From assembly GCF_036226365.1 (NCBI RefSeq), contig NZ_CP108462.1, positions 5,471,501 through 5,535,500 of the forward strand: DNA of 64,000 nt. Direction: 5' to 3'. Position numbers and translations under genes: made by a program. The notes beneath the pieces are model-generated. The model searched no databases. It had not been told where the DNA came from and saw nothing but the letters and a program-made list of their open reading frames with translations. This DNA comes from Streptomyces sp. NBC_01262 (lineage in GTDB: Bacteria > Actinomycetota > Actinomycetes > Streptomycetales > Streptomycetaceae). This document shows positions 43,808-52,888 of this stretch, piece after piece (the first letter of the stretch is position 1; each line of letters opens with the position of its first letter).

Positions 43808-45011
43808 AGACCTCTGACGCGTAAATAGAGCCTGGTCAGGGTGGGTGTGGGCAGGGTTGGGTGCCCGGTGGCTGCGGCGGGCCGCCGGGTGTTCGGGGTT
43901 GTCGGTCAGCATGTGCCAGATCGCGGTGGTGATCGAGTGCTCGACGGCGACCAGTGCCCTGAGCGGGCCGCGGCGGGCGGTCAGCCGCTTGTAGCGGGCC
44001 TGCAGGTAGGTGTCCTTGGTTCTGACCGCGCCGAATGCCGCGAGGCCGAGTGCGCCTTTGAGGTAGGGGTTGCCGGGCCGGACTTTGGTGTTCTTGGTGC
44101 GGCCGGCGGACTCGTGGTGGCCGGGGCAGACACCCGCCCAGGAGGCGAGGTGTTTGGCGGAGGCGAACCGGGTCATGTCCCCGCCGGTCTCCGCGATGAT
44201 CACTTCGGCGGTGGGCTGGTTGATTCCGGGGATGGTGTCGAGGAGGTCGAGGGCGCCACGAAAGGGTGCCATCGCCTCTTCGATCCGTCCGGTGAGCTGG
44301 TCGATCATTGTGGTGAGCTGGTCGTAGTGGTCCAGATGCAGGCGGGTCAGGAACGCGTGGTGCTCGCGGAACCGTCCGGTCAGGGCCTCGGTGAGTTCGG
44401 GGATCTTGTTGCGGAGCTTGCGTTTGGCCAGGTCCGCGAGGATCTGCGGGTCGTCTTCGCCGCGGATGAGGGCTTCGAGCATGGCCCGTCCGGAGACGCC
44501 CATGATGTCGGAGGCGACCGCGGAGAGTTTGATGCCGGTGTCCTCCAGTAGTTTCTCCAGCCGCTGGACCGCGCGGCCGCGTTCGCGGGTGGCGGTGGTG
44601 CGGGCCCGGGTCAGGTCGCGCAGTTCACGGATCGGTTCGGGCAGGCACGAAGGAGGGCCGGACCAGGCCGTGGGCGCCGAGCTGGGCGAGCCGGGCGGCG
44701 TCCGAGACGTCGGTCTTGCGGCCGGGCAGGTTCTTGACCTGACGGGCGTTGACGAGGATCACGTTCAGGTCCTCGGCCAGTACGTAGTAGAAGGGCTTCC
44801 AGTAGTCCGAGGTCGCTTCGATCACGACCAGCGTCACCCGTTCGGCGAGCAGGCGATCGCGCAGGGCGAGGACGGCATTGGTTGTCGATCCCCAGGTTGT
44901 GGTCTCGGTCGTGAAGGACCCTCGCCGCTTGGTACTCGGGGTGTGGACGCATGCCTTGGCGTCCTTCTTGCTGATGTCCAGGCCGGCGCAGCGTTCGTGC
45001 AGTACGTCCAC
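43808..45011 (-). pseudogene. IS110-family transposase, frameshifted
   Basis: The N-terminal frame (44625-45011) begins MDVLHERCAGLDISKKDA and contains VVIEATSDYWKPFYYVL and NARQVKNLPGRKTDVSDA, the DEDD RuvC-like domain. A one-base insertion near 44640, after VRPSFVP, throws it into a stop. The other frame continues PEPIRELRDLTRARTTATR, then PGINQPTAEVIIAETG and GHHESAGRTKNTKVRPGNP, the Tnp_20 domain with the catalytic serine. The C-terminal end reads through into the tRNA-like fragment without the usual stop. The copy is therefore inactive unless the frameshift is a sequencing error. Confidence 0.85.
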
Positions 45012-46341
45012 GGTCTTGCTCCCTCCCTTGCCGGACAGCCGGGTGCGCCGTTCCGGGAGGGCCAGGGTGAATCAGGAATTCTGACGCACGTGCTTCGCAG
45101 CAACACTCCACGGTTCCCGTGGGCGGCCCCCAGCACCACGCTGACCTGCGAGCTCACCGGCATCACAGAGTCTTCGGTTTCGGCCGGAACGAACCCCACC
45201 ACGATCCCGAACCGGGATCAGCCCACGTCAGGGCAGACAGAAGCACCTCCGGCGCACGCCCGGAGATTTACCACGCCCCCGGCGCGCACCAAAGGTGCGC
45301 TGGATCGCTGACCTGGTCTTTTGCTTGCCGGTAGGGGATGGATCACGCTGTGCAAAGGGTCCCGGTGGACAACCGGTGGACAGACGTGCGTGACACCCCA
45401 TCAGAGGCTTTGGCTGCCGCTGACTGGCGGGTGAAATCCACCGGTCTCCGATGGGACGATCGGCGTCGTCGGGACTGTCCGGTCCTGACAGATCTCACGT
45501 CCGGTTTGGATCTTGGCGACGATTACGGCCATGAGCACCCGCAACCGCCGACGGGGCGGGGCAGGGGCATCGAAGTGGCGGCCGATGGGCGGCTTTGTCT
45601 GAGGTTGCGGTCGGTCGCCCGGGCCGCCTATTGGGCACGGCGAAGCCGCCGACCAGGGCGCGTTGAGCAGGCCAGGACACACGTGGATCGCGGCTTGCAG
45701 GACTCGTCCCGCCGACCAATTCCCAGACCGCCGCGGACACACCGAAGAAGCTCTGGTCATGCCTCGGCGACGAGATCCCACGCACCGCTGTAGAGCCTCG
45801 GACACAGATAACCCCCGAAGCGCCCCGCTCGGCCCGTCGCGGGCGACCCTCGGTGTCTGTCCCGGTTTCGTCAATGGTCGCTGCTTCGAGACATTCTTCT
45901 TCAACGGCAACTGCTTCGCCGGCGTTTCGGACCGGAGCGGAGATGCGTGGTACCTGGACATCATCCGCCAAGACGGGGGAGATGGTGACACTCGGATCCC
46001 CGACCCAGCGGGAGGACGGCGACCCCGCCCACTGCCCTACCGGACCATCCATGATTCGCCACTTCGCCCGGAGCGCCTCCCATGCAGTCGCCGGCACCGC
46101 GGCCCCGCCCTCCGGGCCCGGGGCCGGGCCCACCGCTGTCGTCCGGTGAGGTGCAGGCAGGCGTCCGAGGCAGGAGCCCCAAAACATGGCCGGTCGTGCT
46201 CGGGGCGCTGATCTGTGGATTTGCGCCACGGCGAGGGTGGAGGGACGGTCTCGGCTGGTACTGCTTCCGTCTGCGGCAGTCCTGATGGAGGTGTCTTTGC
46301 CTGGCCGGTTCCGTGAGCTGGTCCTGTCAGGTGGCGGGGGC
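45012..46341. other. Gene-poor 1.3 kb, may include the IS110 left end with its bridge RNA
   Basis: No frame has a recognisable family or good ribosome binding site. In IS110-group elements the non-coding end upstream of the transposase (here 45012 to about 45200) encodes the bridge RNA that pairs with donor and target. I could not fold it, so I do not claim it as an RNA gene. The phrase GGTGGACAACCGGTGGACAG near 45365 resembles 49481-49500, hinting at shared relic sequence. Confidence 0.45.
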
Positions 46342-48021
46342 TCATCGGACGTCGACGTAGTCGGTGACCCGAGCGCTTTTGAGGTAGTGGTTTCCGGTCT
46401 GGCGGTTGAAGGCGACGGCCCAGGTGCCGTCCTGTTTGGCGGTCACCATGCCGATGATGTGGCCGTGTCTGTCGGTGCCCAGGTCGGCGACGAAGTGGTA
46501 AGTAGTGGAGCCGCGGGGCCGGAAGTAGAGGGCCGGGCCGCTGTCGTTGAGCGGCTTCCAGGTGGTGCCGCTCTTGTACTGGAGGGTGCCGGTGAAATTG
46601 ATCGGCTGATTCTTGCGGACCGGGTCGGGGGAGGCGTGGAAGCCGGTGATGCGGGTGGCGTAGCGGTAGAGGTGGACGGGTTTGGTGGTGCTGGTCGCCA
46701 GGTCGGGGTTGCCGTTGAAGCGGGCGCGCCAGTAGGCGTTGTTGTTCGGTGTGGTGAAGGTGCGGGCGAACGTCTCCGGGAACTGAGGCTTGTTGTGCCG
46801 GATTGTGATGGGGAGGGTGGCGGCGTTCTTCCAGCCGGTCTTGCCGTCCTTGGAGTACTGCAGGGTGACGGTGGGCTTGGTGGGCCAGTTTGCGGGTGCG
46901 TCCTCGTAGTAGACGGAGCCATAGGCCTTGAGGGACGCGTTGTCGTTGAGGAACGCGCTCATTTCGATGTGGGTGGTGTAGGCGACGTGGAGGCTGAAGG
47001 GTTCGGTGGCGACCTGCTGGAAGGGCATGTAGTCGGTGCCGGCCACGAGTTCGGCGGTCGGCGCGGGATTTTCGGAGGAGACGTGCAGTGTGTAGGCGCC
47101 CTGGCTGTCGGTGGTGGTCTGGCCGGCTAGGAAGTTGGGAAGACCGTCCGAGCCGAGGCCGAAGAGGGTGATCGTGGTGTGGGGCAGCGGTTGCCAGCCG
47201 GAGGTGGTCTGGATCTCCGCGCGGCCGATGACGGTGCCGGTGGCCCCTTGTTTCAGGTCCAGGGCGTGGGCGCTCGCCGAGAAGCGGACCGGTGCCTGGG
47301 TGGTGTGCAGGTGCTGCTGGGGCGTCATCACGTCGATCGCCTCCGGGTAGGCGCTGGAGGCCAGAGGTGATGCGGACAGTTCGATGGACGTCTGGTCGGG
47401 GATGAAAGCGGTGTTGAAGCGGCCGTCGGCCGCGGTGGTCGCGGTCACCCGGCCGCGCCCGGTCTCGATGTCGACGGGCATGTCGGCGGCGGGAGCGGGG
47501 GCGTCGGGGTAGCGGGGATCGTCGGCGAGAACGGTGCCGCCGACGGAGACCTCTTGGTGGAGGTAGTCCGGCATGCTGGGGGTGGCGGCCAGGTCGGGGA
47601 TCGTGACGATGGTCCGGTACTGAAGGGTGTACGGCGAGAGAGCGCCGTTCACGGTGGCACCGGAGGCGTCCTGCAGGTCGACGGTCACCCGGTAGTCGCC
47701 GAGATCCGCCAGGTGGACCGGCGCCCGCCAGGTGCCGGACGTCGCGTCCTGCCCGGAGTACTGGGTAAAGTCCTCGGTCGATCCGGCTTCCGGCGCCCCA
47801 TCTGGTGCGTTCAGCGGATAGAAGTGGGCCGTGATGCGGGTCAGGGGGCTGTCGGAGTGCGCGGTCACGAAGAGCATCCCCGGCTGGCTGTACCAGCCGT
47901 CCGCGCCGGACAGGACGGGGCCGCCAGTGGCGTTGTCCGCCTGGGCCGGGGAGAGGCCGACGAACAGGGAAACGGATAGTGCGGTTGCCGTGGCTGCCGC
48001 CAAGAAGGTGCTGCGTCTCAT
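46342..48021 (-). CDS. Secreted protein of unknown function, 559 aa, beta-rich
   Basis: The ATG at 48021 is preceded by a G-rich box and starts MRRSTFLAAATATALSVSLF, a signal peptide with probable cleavage after AQA (residues 29-31); an upstream in-frame start is unlikely. The mature protein is rich in T, S, Y and V with few charged clusters and no cysteine pairs. Repeated patterns such as TVTLQYSKDGKTGWKNAATL, YWRARFNGNPDLA and FTGTLQYKSGTTWKPL resemble stacked Ig-like or Kelch-unlike beta-sandwich modules found in streptomycete exported proteins. No catalytic motif is visible. It is monocistronic and could be a cell-surface or antagonistic protein. Confidence 0.82.
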   Translation of the reverse strand: MRRSTFLAAATATALSVSLFVGLSPAQADNATGGPVLSGADGWYSQPGMLFVTAHSDSPLTRITAHFYPLNAPDGAPEAGSTEDFTQYSGQDATSGTWRAPVHLADLGDYRVTVDLQDASGATVNGALSPYTLQYRTIVTIPDLAATPSMPDYLHQEVSVGGTVLADDPRYPDAPAPAADMPVDIETGRGRVTATTAADGRFNTAFIPDQTSIELSASPLASSAYPEAIDVMTPQQHLHTTQAPVRFSASAHALDLKQGATGTVIGRAEIQTTSGWQPLPHTTITLFGLGSDGLPNFLAGQTTTDSQGAYTLHVSSENPAPTAELVAGTDYMPFQQVATEPFSLHVAYTTHIEMSAFLNDNASLKAYGSVYYEDAPANWPTKPTVTLQYSKDGKTGWKNAATLPITIRHNKPQFPETFARTFTTPNNNAYWRARFNGNPDLATSTTKPVHLYRYATRITGFHASPDPVRKNQPINFTGTLQYKSGTTWKPLNDSGPALYFRPRGSTTYHFVADLGTDRHGHIIGMVTAKQDGTWAVAFNRQTGNHYLKSARVTDYVDVR

Positions 48022-48567
48022 GATGGTCCCCCCAGGGAACAGGCCAACTGTGAGCGGGAGTGCGAAGACCGAGCAGACGGATTGTGCCAGGTCGAGAACC
48101 TGCGGGGTTCGCCGGTCGTTCGTGGGTGCGCCGGTCAGGTGATCGAGAACTTTGGCGGCGTGGCGTTCGGAAAGTGCGGCGCGGGATCTGTGCCGGACGC
48201 TGATGTTCTGACTCCGAACAACGTGCGATCCCCTCATGCCGGAGCGGGAGATCGTCGGATAACGCGGCGGAAGCCGCGGTCGCTGATGAAACAGGACCGT
48301 GCCACCCCAGCCTCGCCGGACCTCGTTCTGCGGGACTCCACCGCGCCGATGACGGTACTGGCCCTCGTCGGCGACATCACCGGTGAGGGCCAGTTCGACG
48401 AGGCTCACCCCGGCGGCCCAGCCCAGGACCCGCAGGGATCCGCACAGAGCCAGGCTGTAGAGGGTGACAAGGGCGCTGAAGCAGGCCGGCTGCGATACCC
48501 CCAGCGACCGTTCGCGTTCGATGAGGGACGCCGGACAACTCCTCGGAAGTGGGGCAGGCCGGCAAGC
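48022..48567. other. Intergenic, no gene recognised
   Basis: 546 bp between the secreted protein start and the VapC stop. Frames are open on both strands but show no family. The part next to 48022 should hold the secreted protein promoter. I see no clear terminator hairpin for vapBC. Confidence 0.4.
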
Positions 48568-48987
48568 TCATCGGTCGGCACTGCCGGGCGGGACGATCCA
48601 TTCGGTGGGTTGGCCCGTGAGCGAGGCGATCATGTCGAAGTCTCCGTCGTAGTGGAGAACCGTTCGCCGGTTCAGTTCCGCTGTGGCGGCGATCAGCAGG
48701 TCGGGGAGGGACAGAGCGCGGTGGAAGCCTGCGTTGAGGGCATGGCGCTGGATCTCGAGAGCGCGGGTGAAGGTGTCGTCGTCGGTACGGAGGTAGTCGA
48801 AGGCGTGGAGCCAGGTGCTGATCCGTGTTGCTTCTGAGGTGTTCCGTGCGGAGTGGACCATCTCGAACTCGGTGGGCTGGCACACGGCGAGGAGGTAGCG
48901 CTCGTGGAGTGGCTTGAGCACCTCCTTGACGCTCGGCTTTGTCCAGCGGGCGAGGGCGGACTTGTCGATCAGGTAGCGGTCCTGCAT
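48568..48987 (-). CDS. vapC: VapC-type PIN-domain toxin
   Basis: The 139-aa product begins MQDRYLIDKSALARWTKP (first PIN Asp in LIDKSAL), has the Glu in PTEFEMVHSARN, then LSLPDLLIAATAELNRRTVL (Asp in LPDLLIA) and YDGDFDMIA (last acidic cluster), matching the four-acid VapC site. VapC toxins cut initiator tRNA or rRNA. The start overlaps the antitoxin stop by one base (TGATG on the minus strand). Confidence 0.92.
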   Translation of the reverse strand: MQDRYLIDKSALARWTKPSVKEVLKPLHERYLLAVCQPTEFEMVHSARNTSEATRISTWLHAFDYLRTDDDTFTRALEIQRHALNAGFHRALSLPDLLIAATAELNRRTVLHYDGDFDMIASLTGQPTEWIVPPGSADR

Positions 48988-49241
48988 CAGGCAGCCCGGC
49001 CTCCGTCGCGGTCGCCGTTGTGCTTGAGGGAGCCGTCTGCGTTGCGGGGGCCCGTGTTCTCGACGATCTCACTGAAGTCGAGTTCGCCGGCGTCCATGGC
49101 GTCGAAGCCCTCCTGCCGCAGGTGTCTCTTGACAGCGTCTTCCATGGCGAGGCGGACGGCTTTGGCCTTCGTTTTGGTCCCGAAGATGCGCATGGCCTCG
49201 GTGACCATGTCTTCATCGAGGTCGATGACGGTTCTGGCCAT
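48987..49241 (-). CDS. vapB: VapB-type antitoxin
   Basis: 84 aa starting MARTVIDLDEDMVTEAMRIF and followed by GTKTKAKAVRLAMEDAVKRH, the ribbon-helix-helix DNA-binding domain of DUF2191/VapB antitoxins. The C-terminal tail is acidic (GELDFSEIVEN) and would wrap VapC. A long inverted repeat lies 35 bp upstream of the start and is the likely autoregulatory operator. Confidence 0.92.
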   Translation of the reverse strand: MARTVIDLDEDMVTEAMRIFGTKTKAKAVRLAMEDAVKRHLRQEGFDAMDAGELDFSEIVENTGPRNADGSLKHNGDRDGGRAA

Positions 49242-49275
49242 GTGAATGATCCCTTCGGAGATGCTCCTGCCACTG

Positions 49276-49312
49276 AAACGATACCATTCGTCGACTATGG
49301 AAGATATCGTTT
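49276..49312 (-). promoter_or_regulatory. Probable VapB operator, nested inverted repeat
   Basis: AAACGATA at 49276-49283 is perfectly inverted as TATCGTTT at 49305-49312, and CCAT/ATGG pairs lie just inside at 49284-49287 and 49297-49300, around a central GTCGAC. The region is AT-rich for this genome and sits where the vapBC promoter must be. Confidence 0.6.
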
Positions 49313-49590
49313 TGATCGGAGGTCTCGTCGTGGATGGAGGCTGCGGCGTTCGTGGTGAAGTGCCGCGCGGTTGCTCCCTGTGGGAAATGGACAGTCGTCC
49401 TCATGCCAGGCTCCGCCACTGTCGGGGATTTTCGTCAGAAGCGATGTGGCGGCGAGAGGCAGCCGGTCAAGCAGCCCCGTCGGTGGACAGCCGGTGGACA
49501 GATGCCTTTGGACGGCGCGTCACGGGGTAACACTGGTCAACCGGTCGCACATGCTCTGATTAGGGAAAACGTCACCGGACGGCATGGCAA

Positions 49591-49634
49591 GGCATACGCA
49601 ACACGAATGCTCATGGTCTTGTAATGCGTAGGTC
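49591..49634 (+). repeat. Decayed tRNA-Thr-like attachment site, copy 4
   Basis: GTAATGCGTAGGTC at 49621-49634 equals part of the other tRNA-like fragments, but the T-arm and acceptor are lost after CGCGGTTTGC. The preceding 30 bp (GGCATACGCAACACGAATGC) align with 12041-12060 (gGCATGACGCAGCACGACTGC), so the left arm of copy 1 is also recognisable here. Confidence 0.5.
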
Positions 49635-50183
49635 CGCGGTTTGCTTTCTGCGACGAGATCCCTTCTTCTGAGCCTCTGAGCTGGTCTTTCTCCTCGTAGT
49701 GGTTTGCGAGGGGCACCTTGCGTGCGCCAAGGGGAACGCACGGGGAACATGACGTCGGGCAGCGTCCTCTCCGGGGGCGTTCGATGGGGCGTCGGCGTCC
49801 TCGTCCTGGAACAGGCTCTGTTCGAGCACAAGACGCAGGTAGGCGGCTCCGGGTGGGCCGGGGTGCTTGGGGTCGGGGGCCCAGCCGTCGGCGAGCGGGC
49901 TTGCGGCTGAGCCGAGGAGTTCGATGGGCGGCGTCGTCTCAGCCAGGCCGTACCCGGCACATGGCGAACGCGGGGAACTGGCCGGTCCATGAAGACGTAT
50001 GTGCCGGCGCCCTCCGTCTGCACGGAAGGTGATACGAATCAGGTCCTTGGCTCGCCGCCCGGTTTGAAGGCGTCGGGGAAGTCGCCTGTCGGCAGCCGCT
50101 TGTCGGCTGCCAGCCCCGCGTCGCAAGGTTCGTGCGGCGGGTCGCCTCCGGCGCCCACACGGGCAGCAACGGGATGCCGCACG
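49635..50183. other. Relic region between decayed attachment site and repeat R, no gene recognised
   Basis: About 550 bp. A minus-strand frame (49611-50126) is open and has a plausible stretch (AAYLRLVLEQSLFQDEDADA), but it starts inside low-complexity arginine-rich sequence and ends in the tRNA relic. I know no family for it. No lasso-peptide precursor motif is seen in any frame here. Confidence 0.4.
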
Positions 50184-50287
50184 GCTCCTTCGCCGGACAC
50201 CCTCGATGTGGTGTTCAAGCGGCGAGTGCGGACCTCGTATTCGGCGGGACTTCGGTGGCCCAAGCTGCTGTCCCCGCCGGTGCTGTA
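50184..50287 (+). repeat. Repeat R copy 3 (IS3-type transposase 3' end relic)
   Basis: About 100 bp sharing CGGACACCCTCGATGTGG and GGTGTTCAAGCGGC with copies 1 and 2; the minus strand reads SLGHRSPAEYEVRTRRLN. Homology stops around 50287, only 30 bp before the lasso cyclase gene. Confidence 0.55.
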
Positions 50288-50317
50288 CTGACGAGCGACG
50301 GTTTCTGACTCGACGTC

Positions 50318-52173
50318 ATGACTGAACTGCACGAGAGTGCGGCGACGGGCCCCGGCGACGCGCACTTCACGGTCTTCACCGACCGGGAGGACGCGGTCGC
50401 CGTGGCCCGCTCCTTCGCCCGCCCCGGAATGCGGATCCTGCAGCACGCTTCGGGCCGGCCCTGGCTGGTGGGGCAGTGGCACGACCAGGAGATCGTCACC
50501 GCGCGCGCCGGCCACGCGGCCCTCGCCGTCATCGGCTGCTGTCCGATCGACGCCGTGGAGCTCGAGCGCCAAGCCGGGCGGCTACGTGATCTCGCCGAAC
50601 TCGACGCACTGGCCCGTTCCCTTCCAGGGAGTTTCCATCTCGTCGCCGCGCTCGACGGGCGGCTCAGGGTGCAGGGCACCGCCTCCGGGCTCCGGCTGGT
50701 ATTCCATGCCCCCGTGACGGAACGCAGGTGGCTGCCACCCGCGCCGACGTGCTCGCCGCCGCGCTGGGCACCGACCCGGACGAGGAGCAACTGGCCATCC
50801 GGCTGCTGTGGCCGGTTCCCCATCCACTCGCCGAGGCACCCATGTGGCGAGGGATCACCGCTGTGTCCCCCCAGGACGCGCTGATCATCTCGCCGGACGG
50901 CCGGACCGTACGCCGCTCGCGCTGGTGGACTCCGCCGGAACCGGTACGCACGCTCGCCGATGGCGCCCCGCTCGTCCGCGAAGCCCTGGCCGCGGCGGTC
51001 GACGCCCGTACCCGGCAGGGTGGCGTGGTCAGCTGCGACCTGTCAGGCGGCCTGGATTCCACCTCCATCTGTTTCCTGGCGGACCGCTCACCGGCCCGGG
51101 TGGTGGCCAGCACCTGGCCGGGTCGCGACCCCGCCGACACCGATCTGTACTGGGCTGAACAGGCCGCCCGCTCGTTGCCGGAAATCGACCATGTGGTCTG
51201 GGACGCCGATACCTCGCCGCTCGTCTACACCGGCCTGCTCGACATCGACGACCTGCTGGACGAGCCGACCATCGGCGTCATGGACCGATCGAGGGTTCTG
51301 CACCATCTGCCCGGCCTGGCGGAGCGGGGCAGCCGGTTGCACCTGACCGGCATCGGTGGCGACCACGTGGCCTGGTGCTCGGAGGCGTACTACCACCGAC
51401 TGCTCCGCACCCGCCCGCTGTTCGCGCTGCGCCAGCTGCGCGGCTTCAGGGCCCTGTGGCAGTGGCCACTTGGCGGCACGGCTCGCGCGCTGGCCGACTC
51501 GCGGTCGTACGGGAAGTGGCTGGCCGACTCCAGCGGCCGCCTGCGAGACCCTCTACCCGCCACCGTCAGCACCGGCCTCGGCTGGGGCATGCCCCCTCGC
51601 CTGTTCGACTGGATCACCCCCGACGCCGAACGGATGGCCCAACGGGCGCTGCGCGAGGCCGCCATGACCGCCGTACCGCTGCACCCGGACCGCGGCCTGC
51701 ACACCGACCTCGAACAGATCCTTTCCTGCACTCGCATCATCCGCCAGTGGGACCGGATGGCCGCCCGGGCCGGAGTACCGATGGCATCGCCGTTCCTCGA
51801 CGACCGCGTCATCGAGGCATGCCTCGCAGTCCGCCCGAGCGAGCGCGTCACGCCCTGGCAGTACAAACCCCTCCTGACCGCCGCCATGAGCGGGATCGTG
51901 CCCGATGCGTGCCTGCGGCGCACCAACAAGGCCGCCGCTTCCATGGACGCATCCGACGGACTGCGCGAACACCGTGCCGATCTGCTGGCGCTCTGGGAGG
52001 GCTCCCGGCTGGAACAGCTCGGCCTGGTCGACGGCGCAGCCCTGCGCCGGCTCGCCCAGCGGCCGGCCACACCCGAACTGCGCGACGCGATCCTCTACTC
52101 GACCATCGCCGCCGAAGTGTGGCTGCGCGGCCTCCACCGAACTACCGGGCCCAAGGCCCCCGCCTCCTCATGA
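50318..52173 (+). pseudogene. Lasso-peptide cyclase (asparagine-synthetase-like, protein C), single-base frameshift
   Basis: The first frame (50318 to about 50727) encodes the N-terminal glutaminase-like domain of lasso cyclases, HFTVFTDREDAVAVARSFA through GLRLVFHAPVTERR. At about 50727 one base is missing. The second frame continues VAATRADVLAAALGTDPDEE and carries the synthetase domain: the PP-loop SCDLSGGLDSTSICFLA, LTGIGGDHVAW and MASPFLDDRVIEACL. Joined, it would be about 617 aa, normal for the family, which adenylates an Asp/Glu side chain and closes the macrolactam ring. Initiation at an internal GTG (50728) would lack the N-terminal domain, so I call it broken, barring a sequencing error. 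Confidence 0.8.
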
Positions 52174-52202
52174 CCACCGTTCCCCAGCAGAAAGACACAC
52201 GC

Positions 52203-52457
52203 ATGGCATTGAAGTTCGGCGCCGATGTCTCCACTGCCGAGACGGACTACGGCACGGTCCTCCTGGACGAACGCGCCGGGGAATATTGGGAGTTGAATCC
52301 CACCGGCACCCTGGTGGTCAACACGCTGATGGCGGGCGGTGACGAAGCCGCCGCGGTCGTCGCGCTCGCCGACGAGTTCGACATCGACCTCGTCCAGGCG
52401 AAGCAGGACGTCGACGCCCTCGTACAGCAACTGCGGACCTCGGGGCTGGCCGAATGA
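52203..52457 (+). CDS. Lasso-peptide B1 protein, PqqD-like RiPP recognition element
   Basis: 84 aa with the winged-helix RRE pattern: TDYGTVLLDERAGEYWELNP, then TGTLVVNTLMAG and a helical end with DLVQAKQDVDALVQQL. In actinobacterial lasso loci the B protein is split, and B1 binds the leader peptide and presents the precursor to B2. The ATG follows an AAAG-rich leader 30 bp after the cyclase stop. The stop overlaps the B2 start by four bases. The gene is intact. Confidence 0.9.
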   Translation: MALKFGADVSTAETDYGTVLLDERAGEYWELNPTGTLVVNTLMAGGDEAAAVVALADEFDIDLVQAKQDVDALVQQLRTSGLAE

Positions 52458-52888
52458 CGACCCCCAGCGCCCTGGAGCGGCCCACCGGCGTGCCCTTCGC
52501 CCGGCGCATGGCCGCCCGTCTCGTCCTTTCCCCCGCCCTCGCGCTCTCGCTCCTGCCGCCCCGCCGGCTCCGCGCCGTGCTCCACTTCGCATGTCGCGGA
52601 GCCACGCCGGCCACCGCCGCCCAGGCAAAGAACGCACGGGACGCGATGTGCGCGGTGAGCCTGCGCTGCGCAGGCCCGAAAGACTGCCTGCCCCGTTCTC
52701 TGGGAGCCGCGCTGCTGTGCCGCCTGGGAGGGAGCTGGCCGACCTGGTGCACCGGGGTGCGCGTGGTGCCGCCGTTCACAGCGCACGCCTGGATCGAGGC
52801 GGACGGCCGCCCTGTGGACGAGGGTGTACCCGACGACTACTTCACCCGGCTCATCACGGTCGCCGTCGCGAGCCGATCAGGCCGATGA
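52454..52888 (+). CDS. Lasso-peptide B2 protease (transglutaminase-like cysteine protease)
   Basis: 144 aa matching the Transglut_core3 B2 family. The catalytic cysteine lies in GPKDCLPRSLGAALLCRLGG, the histidine in FTAHAWIEADGRPVDEG and the aspartate shortly after it. B2 removes the leader from the precursor when delivered by B1, before ring closure by C. Start overlaps B1 and the stop overlaps the transporter ATG at 52885. The reading frame is intact although its partner genes are not. Confidence 0.9.
   Translation: MTTPSALERPTGVPFARRMAARLVLSPALALSLLPPRRLRAVLHFACRGATPATAAQAKNARDAMCAVSLRCAGPKDCLPRSLGAALLCRLGGSWPTWCTGVRVVPPFTAHAWIEADGRPVDEGVPDDYFTRLITVAVASRSGR

Noticed and set aside
44611-45111. 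Separate 166-aa minus-strand protein overlapping the IS110 transposase
   Set aside because: It is a second frame of the transposase N-terminal region with no motif of its own.
48082-48837. 251-aa plus-strand open frame over the vapC end
   Set aside because: No family, poor start context, and it overlaps the clear vapC gene in antisense.
49640-50317. Lasso precursor gene upstream of the cyclase
   Set aside because: All frames were read; none gives a short leader with the YxxPxL/GxxxxxT pattern, and most of the interval is repeat R and attachment-site relic.
50728-52173. Independent 481-aa cyclase starting at the internal GTG
   Set aside because: The preceding frame encodes the matching N-terminal glutaminase-like domain up to this point, so a frameshift is a simpler explanation than a natural split.
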